Of a stretch of 64,000 nucleotides of DNA, positions 43,301 through 47,525 are shown in pieces. The DNA comes from Dugong dugon (taxonomy: Eukaryota; Chordata; Mammalia; Sirenia; Dugongidae). Under the pieces are notes generated by a model, which saw nothing but the letters and a program-made list of their open reading frames with translations, searched no databases and was not told the DNA's origin. Made by a program: the position numbers and the translations under genes. Numbering within the stretch: the first letter of the stretch is position 1; every line of letters begins with the position of its first letter. The DNA lies in NCBI GenBank assembly GCA_030035585.1, contig CM057482.1:60330828-60394827 (forward strand). Reading direction: 5' to 3'.

Positions 43301-46300
43301 TTTTATATCTCAAAAGAGACTGAATCTTGTAGATTGAATCCTGCCTCATTAACATAACTGCCTCTAATCCTGCCTCATTAACATCATAGAGGTAGGATTT
43401 ACAACACATAGGCAAATCACATCAGATGACAAAATGGTGGGCAATGACACAATACTGGGAATCATGGCCTAGTTAAGCTGACATACATTTTGGGGGGAAA
43501 CAACTCAATCTATAACAGAAACCAACTATATTAAAATACAGTTCCCAACTATTAAAAAGTTTTTGGTACAGTAACAGAGGTCTAGCAGTGGGTCCACTAA
43601 CTACCATTAAAGTAATAGTAAATGATATTTAGAAACATCTGAAGCAACTATATAATGTGAAAATAATCTGTGATTTCTACTGGTGACAAAATCATAGGTA
43701 GGCTAATACTACTACCGTGGTTTGTTGCTGTCTTGGTCATCTAGTGCTGCTATAACAGAAACACCGCAAGTGGATAGCTTCAACAAAGAGAAATTTATTC
43801 TCTCACAGTCTAGTAGGCTACAAGTCCAAATTCAGCATGTCAGCTCCAGGGGAATGTTTTCTCTGTTATCTCTGGAGGAAGGTCCATGTCATCAATCTTC
43901 CCTTCATCTGGGAGCTTCTCTGCGCAGGAACCTCAAGTCCAAAGGACGCACTCTTCTCCCGGTGCTGCTTTCTTGGTGGTATGAGGTTCCTATTGTCTCT
44001 CTGCTCGCTTCTCTTTTATATCTCAAAAGAGATTGGCTTAAGACACTATCTACTCTTGTAGATCTCATCAGTATAACTGCTGCTAATCTATCTTATTACA
44101 TTATAGTGATAGAATATATAATAAACAGCGAAAACAAATCGGATGACAAAATAGTAGACAATCATACAATACTGGCAAATCATGACCCAGCCAAGTTGAC
44201 AGATATTTTTGGGGGACACAATTCAATCCATGACAGATGGCCTCCGATCATAATGGAAGGAAACATTACTTTTCAGTTGGTAATTTTTTTTTCTTGTTCA
44301 AATTCACAAACATCTGAGTTGCATCTTCAGACTCTCAGGTTAAGATTCCCTGGTTCTGTAAGGAGCCCTGGTGGCACAGTGGTTAAAGCAATGGACTGCT
44401 AACCCAAAGGCTGGAGGTTCAAAACCACCAGTGGTTCCGCAGGAGAAAGATGTGGCAGTCTGTTTCCAGAGATTTACAGCCTTGGAAATCCTATGGGGTC
44501 GCTATGAGTCAGACATCAATTTGATGGCGGTGGATTTGGTTCTATATCATACTGTGAAGGAGCCCTGGTGGCACAGTGTTAAGTACCTGGCTGCTAACTG
44601 AAAGGTTGGTGGTTTGGACCAACCAGCTGATTCACAGAAGAAAAATGTGGCAATCTGCTTCCATAATGATTAAAGACTTAGAAACCTTATGAGGCAGTTC
44701 TATCCTGTCTCATGGGGCCACTATGAGTCGGACTCAGGGCTTCAAACCAGCTCATTCCAGTTCTAACCCCTGCAGAGAATGCACACTTCCACCCCAGACA
44801 TACTGACCCAGAACCTACATTTTAAAAAGATCTCCAGGTGATTTTTACATGTGGTAAATTTTAAGAACCACTGCTCTACTAGTGGTTCTCAGAATTGGTC
44901 CCTAACCAGTAGTATTACCACTGGCCTAGGAACTTGTTAGAAATGCAAATTCCCAGCAGGGGTTCAAACCAGAAAGAATCAGTTTGAAGTCACAGTCAGA
45001 ACTGACTTGACAGCAATGGGTTTTTTACATCATACTAGGGTTGCTATGAGTCGGAATCGACTCGACAGCAAAGGGTTTGGGTTTTTTTGGCTATAGTTGT
45101 TAGATTTGTCTCTGTCTTCCTCAAGGATAAATCCAAACACCCATTGCTGTTGAGTCAATTCAACTCTTAGTGACCCTATAGGACAGAGTACAACTGCCCC
45201 ATAGGGTTACTAAGGTGCAATCTTTATGGAAGCAGACTGCCATATCTTTCTCCTGTGGAGCAGCTGGTGGGTTTGAACCACTGACTTTCTGGGTAGCAGT
45301 CAAGCGCTTAACCACTGCACTACCAAGGCTCCTTTCCTCAGGGATAGAAGCTATATTTTACCTATCTCTGAATTTCTAGGGCCTGCACTGGGTTGCCATG
45401 AGTCAGAATGGACTCAGTGGGCAACTAAGGACAACAACAGAATATGGCCACAATTTTAAAAAATGTAAACATGAATTGTTCATTTTTAAAGCATCATAAA
45501 ATTATTTTGTTTTCCATTTTTAGTATCAAAGCCAGTAATCAGTACTTAAAATAAGATGCAAATTACACTACCACAAACTACATCTAATTCTATTCCAGTT
45601 AATTGGCTGTGTGGGAACATGACTTTACCTACTATAATTCAGTTTCTCTATCTGTACTACTATAATTGAATTTTTCTATCTGTAAAAGAAGATAGTAACT
45701 TCTAGTTTCTCTCCCAACTCTAAAAAGGCATCTACCTACCTACCACCGTTTATAAATATTAATAGAAAAGTCATTTGGGACAGGGAATTTACATCTGTCT
45801 ATGTCACCCTGTGTTATTCTTATAAGTTAAAGAATTTAGTTTATTTCAGAAACTTGGCATGCTTTCATGGGTCTGAAAGCCCTCCATTCTTATTATAATT
45901 CAAGTAGGCACTTTATGGAGGAGCCCTGGTGGCACAGTGGTTAAAGTGTTCAGCTGCTACCTGAAAGGCAGGCAGTTTGAACCCACCAGCTGCTCTGTGG
46001 GAGAAAATATGTGGCAGCTTCCTTAAAGATTTACAGGCTTGGAAACCCTATGGGGCAGTCCTGCTCTGTCCTATACGGTCGCTATGAGCGTAAATCGACT
46101 TGCTGGCAGTGGTTTAGGCACTTTACGTCTATGATCATTAAAGCTGATTACCAAGATTCCAATTTTTGAAAAACTGTTTAGTGTTCAAGAACACTTTCAC
46201 TCAAATTAAACAGGTAGAAAGAATATTAACATTGACTAACACATCTTTGAGTAAAACTTCCACTGCAGGTAATAATCGTATCAGTGTTGTCTAGTTTACA

Positions 46301-47246
46301 TCTTCCATAAAGAAAGACTACTTCAACCTGAATAAATTGCACAAATTTTAAAAAATAATTAAACCTTTAATTAATTAAAAGTTAATTACATGAGCTGTAT
46401 TAGAAGCTGTATTAGGTGACTTTGTGCACTACTTGCCGGTAACTGTTTTACGTGCTCGGATACAACAACGAACAAAGAGACCAAGATCCCTGTCGTCGTG
46501 GAACTTGTATTCTAACTGGAGGTTGGGTGCGGATTTCCTATCTTGAGGGATGCACCGCCGTACATAACCGGTGGAGGATACAAACAGTAAACAACGGATA
46601 AATTATCCAATGTGTTATAATATATGCATTCTGGGGGAAAAAGGACCGCTGAGTAAGTGAGATTTGGAGTGGCCCGGGCAGGAAGTGAGTTAGTGAAAAT
46701 ACCATTCTGAATAGGGTGCGGTCATAATTTTGCTCTAAAAATTCACTTGCCTATCCATTCAAACAACGATTTTTGATGTGCATTTACTGCGCTAAGTGCA
46801 ATGGGTACGGCCGGAAACAGGACAGACACAGACCTGCTACCTAGAAAGCGCACGTTCTAAGAGGGGAGGCTGACAATCAACAACCCACAATTCACTGTTA
46901 AAACACGCGTGCGTAACCGCGACAAGGGAATAGAGGGCACTAAGGAATCGTGCGGAAGCAGCAGTAGCAGAGCCTGCGAGGGCTTCCTGGAGGCCATCCG
47001 CGCGCATTCCAATGACCGAAGAGCCCGCAGCCCAGCAGCGCCCGGCCGGGCCCAGACCCCGAGCTCCACCGGGGGATCCACCAGGCGGCGGGGACCACAC
47101 CTTAAGTTCGACCAGGCGAAGTGCTGAGCGAGCTGGAAGTTGGGGTCCGCCTCGTCCTGGAGGCCTGTCACATGCCGGACCAGCTCGCGTACTTCTAACT
47201 CCTGCTGCCTGTCAAGCCGGCTCCACGACAGTCGAGCGCCAGCCAT
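5026..47246 (-). CDS. TUBGCP5: TUBGCP5, gamma-tubulin complex component 5 (exons 1-12, 5' half of gene)
   Basis: GCP5 is a subunit of the gamma-tubulin ring complex, which nucleates microtubules at the centrosome and in the cytosol. Twelve minus-strand exons splice in phase: 47101-47246, 40219-40272, 40000-40108, 19766-19862, 19275-19354, 18720-18855, 14206-14320, 13554-13643, 12707-12800, 7839-8085, 6000-6202 and 5026-5141. They total 1,487 nt, about 495 residues, roughly the first half of a protein near 1,024 aa. Recognised stretches include DEADPNFQL (exon 1), DDFDWGKYLM (exon 5), EDSGIQVDRTPLEEQ (exon 6) and AFMWALYKYFISFKEEL (exon 10). The part from about exon 9 onward falls in the N-terminal GRIP (Spc97/98) domain shared by GCP2-6. 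Every border is GT-AG and no exon has a stop or frameshift. The remaining exons lie beyond the left edge. Identity rests on recalled family sequence, not a search. Confidence 0.96.
5142..5999. other. Intron 11, nothing recognised
   Basis: Intron between exons 12 and 11. The open frames here are short and look like chance. Confidence 0.55.
6000..6202 (-). CDS. TUBGCP5: TUBGCP5 exon 11
   Basis: A 203-nt exon with TTVTLSIVVDKLSPRLAQLK, then GVAEVPPDTRNVVRASHLLN and ILEYDNVGEASEQT, ending on a codon boundary before donor GTATGT. The acceptor AG is at 6203-6204. Confidence 0.96.
6203..6825. other. Intron 10, proximal part
   Basis: AT-rich intron with an A-run near 6710-6725. No repeat family named. 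Confidence 0.5.
6826..7006 (-). mobile_element. AfroSINE
   Basis: Antisense copy beginning with the tail complement (GTTGCTGTCGAGTCGATTCT) and ending ACCACCAGAGTTCCTT. It includes the GAAGCAGACTGCCACAT middle segment. Confidence 0.9.
7090..7715 (+). mobile_element. Old L1 3' region
   Basis: Sense L1-like text: ATCCTTTGACCCAGCAATTT followed by 3' UTR-like sequence. It is highly diverged. Confidence 0.6.
7839..8085 (-). CDS. TUBGCP5: TUBGCP5 exon 10
   Basis: The largest exon here, 247 nt: NCLRSVLEQIAAYGQVVF, then RLQEFIDEVMGHSS, then AFMWALYKYFISFKEEL and EKYIINN. Acceptor AG at 8086-8087, donor GTATTT. It belongs to the helical N-terminal part of the GRIP fold. Confidence 0.96.
8086..8594. 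other. Intron 9 left of the ERV1, nothing recognised
   Basis: AT-rich intron sequence between exon 10 and the ERV1 5' LTR. Confidence 0.5.
8595..8998 (+). repeat. ERV1 5' LTR
   Basis: Begins TGAAGGGG and is matched by the 3' LTR across 8595-8911. CCCTAACAAACTCC stands where the 3' LTR has CCCTAATAAAGTCC, so the polyadenylation signal is degraded here. About 77 bp between two GGTCCA copies (8906-8988) are absent from the 3' LTR. Confidence 0.78.
9000..9017 (+). other. ERV1 primer-binding site, tRNA-Arg-like
   Basis: TGGCGAGCCATCCAGGAG follows the 5' LTR by one base. It is complementary to the 3' end of mammalian tRNA-Arg (…GGCTCG-CCA) with one mismatch. Identification is from recalled tRNA sequence. 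Confidence 0.65.
10272..10350 (+). repeat. (TCAA)n microsatellite
   Basis: About 19 tandem TCAA/AATC units with two adjacent AGTC variants in the middle. It lies inside the ERV1 interior. Confidence 0.95.
12338..12349 (+). other. ERV1 polypurine tract
   Basis: The G-rich run GAGGGGTGGAC directly precedes the 3' LTR start TGAAGGGG, as expected for plus-strand priming. Confidence 0.55.
12350..12660 (+). repeat. ERV1 3' LTR
   Basis: Carries a TATA-like CACTATAAAACC and, downstream, CCCTAATAAAGTCC as poly(A) signal. It ends GCCTGAACAA, with the last base 41 bp from the donor of TUBGCP5 exon 9. Confidence 0.8.
12707..12800 (-). CDS. TUBGCP5: TUBGCP5 exon 9
   Basis: A 94-nt exon reading LLSGVKKLFIFQLIDGKITV and ending THLTH before donor GTAAGT at 12701-12706. 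The acceptor AG is at 12801-12802. An internal TTTCAG at the LLSG codons resembles an acceptor, but phase requires the upstream one. An antisense ERV1 LTR ends about 40 bp below the donor. Confidence 0.93.
12803..13553. other. Intron 8, nothing recognised
   Basis: AT-rich intron. No repeat or exon supported. Confidence 0.5.
13554..13643 (-). CDS. TUBGCP5: TUBGCP5 exon 8
   Basis: A 90-nt exon reading DQHLYSSDSLYVPDDRVFV and then TETQVIRETL, with Trp codons split at both ends. Acceptor AG at 13644-13645, donor GTAAGA. Confidence 0.94.
13646..14205. other. Intron 7 with poly(A) run
   Basis: AT-rich intron with a run of about 19 A at 14072-14090. I cannot assign the sequence before the run to a family. 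Confidence 0.5.
14206..14320 (-). CDS. TUBGCP5: TUBGCP5 exon 7
   Basis: A 115-nt exon containing GRSWLEEHVVLQYWTAR and FPHSLHLHSNLAAV, ending in TG of a split Trp before donor GTAAGA. The acceptor AG is at 14321-14322. Confidence 0.95.
14323..14940. other. Intron 6, distal AT-rich part
   Basis: No gene or named repeat seen apart from short A-rich runs. Confidence 0.45.
14945..15078 (+). mobile_element. L1 3' end with A-rich tail
   Basis: Contains GAATGGCTGCACAACTC and CACTGAACTGTACATGG, typical of old L1 3' ends, followed by A-rich tails. Confidence 0.6.
15155..15361 (-). mobile_element. AfroSINE with 14-bp TSD
   Basis: Antisense full copy ending ACCAGGACTCT. Flanks TCAGTGTAGTAATA at 15141-15154 and 15362-15375 are identical. 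Confidence 0.95.
16103..16301 (-). mobile_element. AfroSINE
   Basis: Antisense copy (GTGCCATCGAGTCGATTTCC … CACCACCAGGGCTC). The flanks TGTGTATGGATT (16091-16102) and TTGTATATGGATT are near-identical duplications. Confidence 0.93.
17370..17568 (-). mobile_element. AfroSINE
   Basis: Antisense copy beginning AAACCAGTTGCTGTGGAACT and ending GTGCCACTGAGGGA. Confidence 0.88.
17960..18105 (+). mobile_element. MIR-like SINE fragment
   Basis: Contains the MIR-type order CACTGTGTGACC, CATTATCTACAAAATGA and GATGACTTATTCCCTAAGG with CTTCCAGCTCT. Old and short. Confidence 0.6.
18181..18375 (+). mobile_element. AfroSINE
   Basis: Sense copy, GGAGTCCCTAGGTAGTAC to AGAGTTGTAGTCTCAGCGGC, more diverged than most. 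Confidence 0.8.
18537..18580 (+). mobile_element. AfroSINE/RTE 3' tail fragment
   Basis: CACCATGAGTCGAAATCGAC followed by TCAACTAACATCAACAA is the shared 3' tail of RTE and AfroSINE without the rest. Confidence 0.6.
18720..18855 (-). CDS. TUBGCP5: TUBGCP5 exon 6
   Basis: A 136-nt exon starting NWSEESEDEDDQQPLS, with REDSGIQVDRTPLEEQ, and ending SWK plus one base before donor GTAGTC. The acidic/serine-rich run suggests a flexible, probably phosphorylated linker ahead of the GRIP domain (inference). Confidence 0.95.
18858..19274. other. Intron 5, nothing recognised
   Basis: AT-rich intron with no supported feature. Confidence 0.5.
19275..19354 (-). CDS. TUBGCP5: TUBGCP5 exon 5
   Basis: An 80-nt exon reading KKDDFDWGKYLMEGEEIDF and ending VDTP before donor GTAAGT. 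The acceptor AG is at 19355-19356. The acidic stretch after KYLM is variable between species. Confidence 0.95.
19357..19765. other. Intron 4, nothing recognised
   Basis: AT-rich intron with no supported feature. Confidence 0.5.
19766..19862 (-). CDS. TUBGCP5: TUBGCP5 exon 4
   Basis: A 97-nt exon beginning TDAHYSILSLLLCLSDSPSN and ending in KEV plus one base. The acceptor is preceded by a T-rich tract (AG at 19863-19864), and the donor is GTACGT. Phase 1 at the end joins exon 5 to give Glu. Confidence 0.95.
20228..20345 (-). mobile_element. AfroSINE 5' half
   Basis: Antisense fragment with CTTCACGGAAGCAGACTGAC, GGTGGGTTTGAACCACC and TTTGTGCCACCCAGAG. The tail half is missing. Confidence 0.8.
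20674..20876 (-). mobile_element. AfroSINE with 9-bp TSD
   Basis: Antisense copy flanked by TTTATACCA at 20665-20673 and 20877-20885. Confidence 0.94.
20960..21015 (+). mobile_element. L2 3' end fragment
   Basis: The text CCCATAATAGATAGTCAATA followed by AATATTAACTGGCTG resembles the L2 3' terminus. Confidence 0.5.
21176..21271 (+). repeat. Tandem duplication, 2 x 48 bp
   Basis: Units 21176-21223 and 21224-21271 begin ACTCACACACACTGTGG and differ at one position (AAGTGGGG versus AAGCGGGG). Confidence 0.97.
21460..23185 (+). mobile_element. L1 3' end (ORF2 C-terminus plus long 3' UTR)
   Basis: Starts in ORF2 (CTGCAATGAGATACTATCTC), passes TACGTATATACCCTAGAGA and TGGAATACTATGCAGC, then a long 3' UTR with an A-run (22111-22133) and a TA/TG microsatellite near 22200-22330. 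It ends in A-rich sequence. The same 3' UTR occurs antisense at 56335-57200 and 63695-64000. Confidence 0.8.
23670..24242 (+). mobile_element. Solo ERV LTR
   Basis: LTR-like, with GCCCCCAATAAAAATCC near the middle and an end at GACCCTTGACA. TTAGCT occurs on both sides (23665-23670 and 24245-24250), a candidate duplication if the ends have mutated. It shares many short matches with 39040-39612. Confidence 0.6.
24520..24822 (+). mobile_element. RTE-clade LINE 3' end
   Basis: Sense RTE 3' text: ACTTTGGACATGTTATCAGG, GGAGAAGGACATCATGCTTG, then GGGTCACTATGAGTTGGAAC and CACCTAACAACAACAA. The tail is shared with AfroSINE. Confidence 0.8.
25345..27995 (+). mobile_element. Old L1 or HAL1-type element
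   Basis: Starts like an L1 5' end (GAGGCTGGAACAAGATGGTG), runs through text such as CAAAGAACTAAAGGATCAGG and CAACCAAGAATTCTATTTCC, and ends in a typical L1 3' terminus (TGGCTGTACAACATGGTTAA). No clear ORF2 between them, so HAL1 (ORF1-only L1) or a composite of fragments is possible. Confidence 0.55.
28643..29121 (-). mobile_element. Solo MaLR/ERVL-type LTR with 5-bp TSD
   Basis: A 479-bp antisense LTR: TGTCTTAGTCATCTAGTGCT at its left end and AATCCATGGCA at its right. Flanks AGCAC at 28638-28642 and 29122-29126 are identical. Same family as the LTRs at 41080 and 43729. Confidence 0.88.
29130..30285. other. Intron 3 sequence, little recognised
   Basis: Weak MIR/L2-like text near 29190-29280. 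The rest is unassigned AT-rich sequence. Confidence 0.4.
30893..31070 (+). mobile_element. RTE-clade LINE 3' tail
   Basis: Sense copy with GAGATGGATTGACACAGT, GGGTCGCTATGAGTCGAAAC and CACCTAACAACAGCAACAAC. Confidence 0.8.
32188..32360 (+). mobile_element. AfroSINE, short form, 12-bp TSD
   Basis: Sense copy flanked by TAAGAGAATATT at 32176-32187 and 32361-32372. CCACTCCTTGGAAATCCCAT shows the middle segment is absent. Confidence 0.95.
34057..34255 (-). mobile_element. AfroSINE
   Basis: Antisense copy (AAACCCACTGCCATCGAGTT … GTACCACCCAGGAATCTT). Confidence 0.88.
34272..34482 (-). mobile_element. AfroSINE, adjacent second copy
   Basis: Antisense copy 16 bp after the previous one (GTTGTTAGTTGCTGTCGTGT … CACCCAGGGACTCC). 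Both lie in the 3' part of the old L1. Confidence 0.88.
35276..35331 (-). mobile_element. L2 3' end fragment
   Basis: The text TTCAACAAATATTTATTGAG followed by CGTCTATTCTGTTTCAGG is the antisense L2 terminus. The RTE copy begins right after it. Confidence 0.65.
35334..36215 (+). mobile_element. RTE-clade LINE, RT C-terminus to 3' end
   Basis: Sense copy whose RT motif lies in degenerate form at 35444-35470 (ATGCAGACAACACAACCTTG, from YADDTTLL). It continues with a frame near 35394-35735 and ends GGGTCACTATAAGTCGG plus ACAACAACAACAAG at about 36215. Stops and shifts break it. Confidence 0.85.
36216..36745. other. Intron 3 sequence, nothing recognised
   Basis: No gene or named repeat supported. 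Confidence 0.4.
36746..37780 (-). mobile_element. Candidate LTR, minus strand
   Basis: GC-richer block. Read on the minus strand it has a TATA-like GCTTATATAAGCAGCC (about 37424-37439), then about 640 bp, then GTTAATAAATCAC near 36790 and an end at CATTACA (36746). This is the order of U3, R and U5. The right end is uncertain and no duplication was found. It could instead be an unrelated GC-rich block. Confidence 0.4.
37860..37920 (+). mobile_element. MIR-like fragment
   Basis: AGTGCCTGGCACATAGTAAG is the common MIR/L2 3' signature. Confidence 0.45.
37985..38830 (+). mobile_element. RTE-clade LINE, RT C-terminus to 3' end
   Basis: Sense copy. The frame at 37995-38231 includes NNLQYADDTPLLAKNEDNL, the RT catalytic box. 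It ends CACGAGTCAGGGCCACC and ACAACAACAAAG near 38830. Confidence 0.85.
39040..39612 (+). mobile_element. Solo ERV LTR, same family as 23670-24242
   Basis: Shares GATTTATGGTGAACACCTG, CCCCCAATAAAAA and CTTGTGCCTGGTTT-like text with the earlier copy in the same order. The ends are not sharply defined. Confidence 0.55.
39615..39999. other. Intron 3 next to exon 3, nothing recognised
   Basis: No named repeat or exon. Confidence 0.45.
40000..40108 (-). CDS. TUBGCP5: TUBGCP5 exon 3
   Basis: A 109-nt exon reading IYEKFIIHSDLNKAASWKRL and then through LPSIKEIK. The acceptor AG is at 40109-40110 and the donor is AAG|GTATGC. It lies 110 nt below exon 2 and about 20 kb above exon 4. Confidence 0.95.
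40219..40272 (-). CDS. TUBGCP5: TUBGCP5 exon 2
   Basis: A 54-nt exon encoding FHRFLDVNSHKVEKTIK plus a split Gly. Its acceptor AG is at 40273-40274 and its donor GTAAGT reads from 40218 downwards. It is too short to stand out as an open frame and was found by matching GCP5 and checking phase. Confidence 0.93.
40684..41705 (-). repeat. MaLR 3' LTR, interrupted
   Basis: The two parts 40684-41079 and 41585-41705 join into one LTR matching 43014-43517. A younger LTR sits between them. Confidence 0.88.
41080..41579 (-). mobile_element. Nested younger solo LTR with 5-bp TSD
   Basis: A 500-bp LTR inserted in the MaLR 3' LTR. GTAGG at 41075-41079 and 41580-41584 is identical, and the intact sister LTR near 43391 has one copy of this site. 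The terminal TG reads TA at 41080. Confidence 0.92.
41706..41725 (-). other. MaLR polypurine tract
   Basis: On the minus strand GAGGGGGCCAAAGGATGGAA directly precedes the 3' LTR start TGTTACAG. Confidence 0.65.
42993..43013 (-). other. MaLR primer-binding site, tRNA-Leu-like
   Basis: On the minus strand TTTGGTATCAGGAGTGGGG follows the 5' LTR after a few bases. TGGTAtCAGGAGTGGGG fits tRNA-Leu, the primer usual for ERVL/MaLR. Confidence 0.7.
43014..43517 (-). repeat. MaLR 5' LTR
   Basis: An uninterrupted 504-bp LTR from TGTCTTAGTCATCTAGCGC to CAATCTATAACA. Confidence 0.9.
43729..44235 (-). mobile_element. Solo MaLR/ERVL-type LTR
   Basis: A 507-bp antisense LTR (TGTCTTGGTCATCTAGTGC … CAATCCATGACA), same family as 28643 and 41080. 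No convincing duplication (GTTGC versus GATGG). Confidence 0.82.
44360..44541 (+). mobile_element. AfroSINE, long form
   Basis: Sense copy with GGAGCCCTGGTGGCACAGTG, GAAAGATGTGGCAGTCTG and GGGTCGCTATGAGTCAGAC. Confidence 0.93.
44558..44738 (+). mobile_element. AfroSINE, long form
   Basis: Sense copy 17 bp after the previous one; AGGAGCCCTGGTGGCACAG to GCCACTATGAGTCGGACTC. Confidence 0.92.
44795..44965 (+). mobile_element. MER5-type hAT transposon pieces
   Basis: 44795-44874 ends in TTTTAAGAACCACTG (a terminal repeat) and 44881-44965 begins TAGTGGTTCTCAGAATTGG and runs to AACTTGTTAGAAATGCAAAT. So the 3' end of one copy precedes the 5' end of another. Confidence 0.65.
44989..45087 (+). mobile_element. 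Two AfroSINE tail fragments
   Basis: AGTCAGAACTGACTTGACAG (44995) and GTTGCTATGAGTCGGAATCG (45040) are successive SINE tails without heads. Confidence 0.65.
45130..45333 (-). mobile_element. AfroSINE with TSD
   Basis: Antisense copy. TTCCTCAAGGATA before it and TTCCTCAGGGATA after it form a near-perfect duplication. Confidence 0.92.
45387..45438 (+). mobile_element. RTE/AfroSINE tail fragment
   Basis: GGGTTGCCATGAGTCAGAAT and CAACTAAGGACAACAACAG. Confidence 0.6.
45440..45904. other. Intron 1, nothing recognised
   Basis: AT-rich sequence with a short internal duplication of TTTCTCTATCTGTACTACTA-like text near 45644-45680. Confidence 0.4.
45916..46114 (+). mobile_element. AfroSINE with 11-bp TSD
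   Basis: Sense copy flanked by TAGGCACTTTA at 45905-45915 and 46115-46125. Confidence 0.95.
46470..46640 (-). mobile_element. L2 relic with a filler segment
   Basis: CCAAGATCCCTGTCGTCGTG, GAACTTGTATTCTAACTGG and later ACAGTAAACAACGGATAAAT are parts of an antisense L2. About 50 bp of other sequence (46522-46572) lie between them. Confidence 0.55.
46755..46890 (-). mobile_element. L2 relic rich in CpG
   Basis: The order CATTCAAACAACGATTTTTG, ATTTACTGCGCTAAGTGC, GCCGGAAACAGGACAGAC, GCGCACGTTCTAAG and GACAATCAACAA follows the antisense L2 3' end. It overlaps the start of the CpG-rich region. Confidence 0.65.
47101..47246 (-). CDS. TUBGCP5: TUBGCP5 exon 1 (start codon)
   Basis: The exon runs from ATG at 47244-47246 through MAGARLSWSRLD to FAWSNL and ends in AG, phase 2, before donor GTGTGG at 47095-47100. 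The split AG plus A from exon 2 gives Arg. I chose this ATG because the residues after it match the known start of GCP5 and it lies inside the CpG-rich promoter. Reading through the donor leads only into intron. Confidence 0.95.
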
Positions 47247-47310
47247 ACTCTCCCACAGCCGTCCTGGCCTGAGCTCCCAAAGGCGTGGGTCTTGACGAGG
47301 TTACAGTTCC

Positions 47311-47320
47311 TCTCGCGATA
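47311..47320. promoter_or_regulatory. Second, imperfect CGCG element
   Basis: TCTCGCGATA matches the CGCG element at 9 of 10 positions and lies 65 bp upstream of the ATG, between the perfect site and exon 1. Confidence 0.45.
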
Positions 47321-47359
47321 ATTGGTGCTGCCTTGGCGTTGGGTCTCCGCGATGTTAGG

Positions 47360-47373
47360 ACTCTCGCGAGAGT
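47360..47373. promoter_or_regulatory. CGCG element, 14-bp perfect palindrome
   Basis: ACTCTCGCGAGAGT reads the same on both strands and contains TCTCGCGAGA, the known CGCG promoter element bound by BANP and earlier linked to ZBTB33/Kaiso. It lies 114 bp upstream of the TUBGCP5 ATG. Binding here is inferred from the motif. Confidence 0.7.
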
Positions 47374-47525
47374 CAGCGCTCCCGCAACGTGTGGCGGGCG
47401 GAGAGGCAGAGGTTGTGCGTATGTCCGGCAGAGCTGCAGGTGGGTGAGTTAGCTGTGTGTGGGTTTTCCAGTAGTCGCGTTTGGGTAAGTCTGAAAGTGT
47501 TTGAGGGGTGGCAGTTTTACCTGAG

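Larger units (their letters stand above)
40684..43517 (-). mobile_element. MaLR (ERVL-type) provirus with both LTRs
   Basis: 5' LTR 43014-43517, interior 41706-43013, 3' LTR 40684-41705 (interrupted by a nested LTR). GAAAC at 40679-40683 and 43518-43522 is a perfect 5-bp duplication. The interior resembles MaLR non-coding interiors and has no retroviral frame, although parts (42068-42900) are GC-rich and open by chance. It lies in TUBGCP5 intron 1 in the same orientation as the gene. Confidence 0.9.
46850..47420. promoter_or_regulatory. TUBGCP5: CpG-rich promoter region of TUBGCP5
   Basis: CpG density rises sharply here compared with the AT-rich flanks. The region covers exon 1, the 5' UTR and the start of intron 1. 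I see no TATA box near the likely start, which fits a CpG-island housekeeping promoter. CGCG-type sites are listed separately. The exact transcription start cannot be read from sequence. Confidence 0.75.

Noticed and set aside
43722-44402. A 226-codon plus-strand frame
   Set aside because: It runs antisense through a solo LTR and into an AfroSINE, so it is repeat-derived chance reading.
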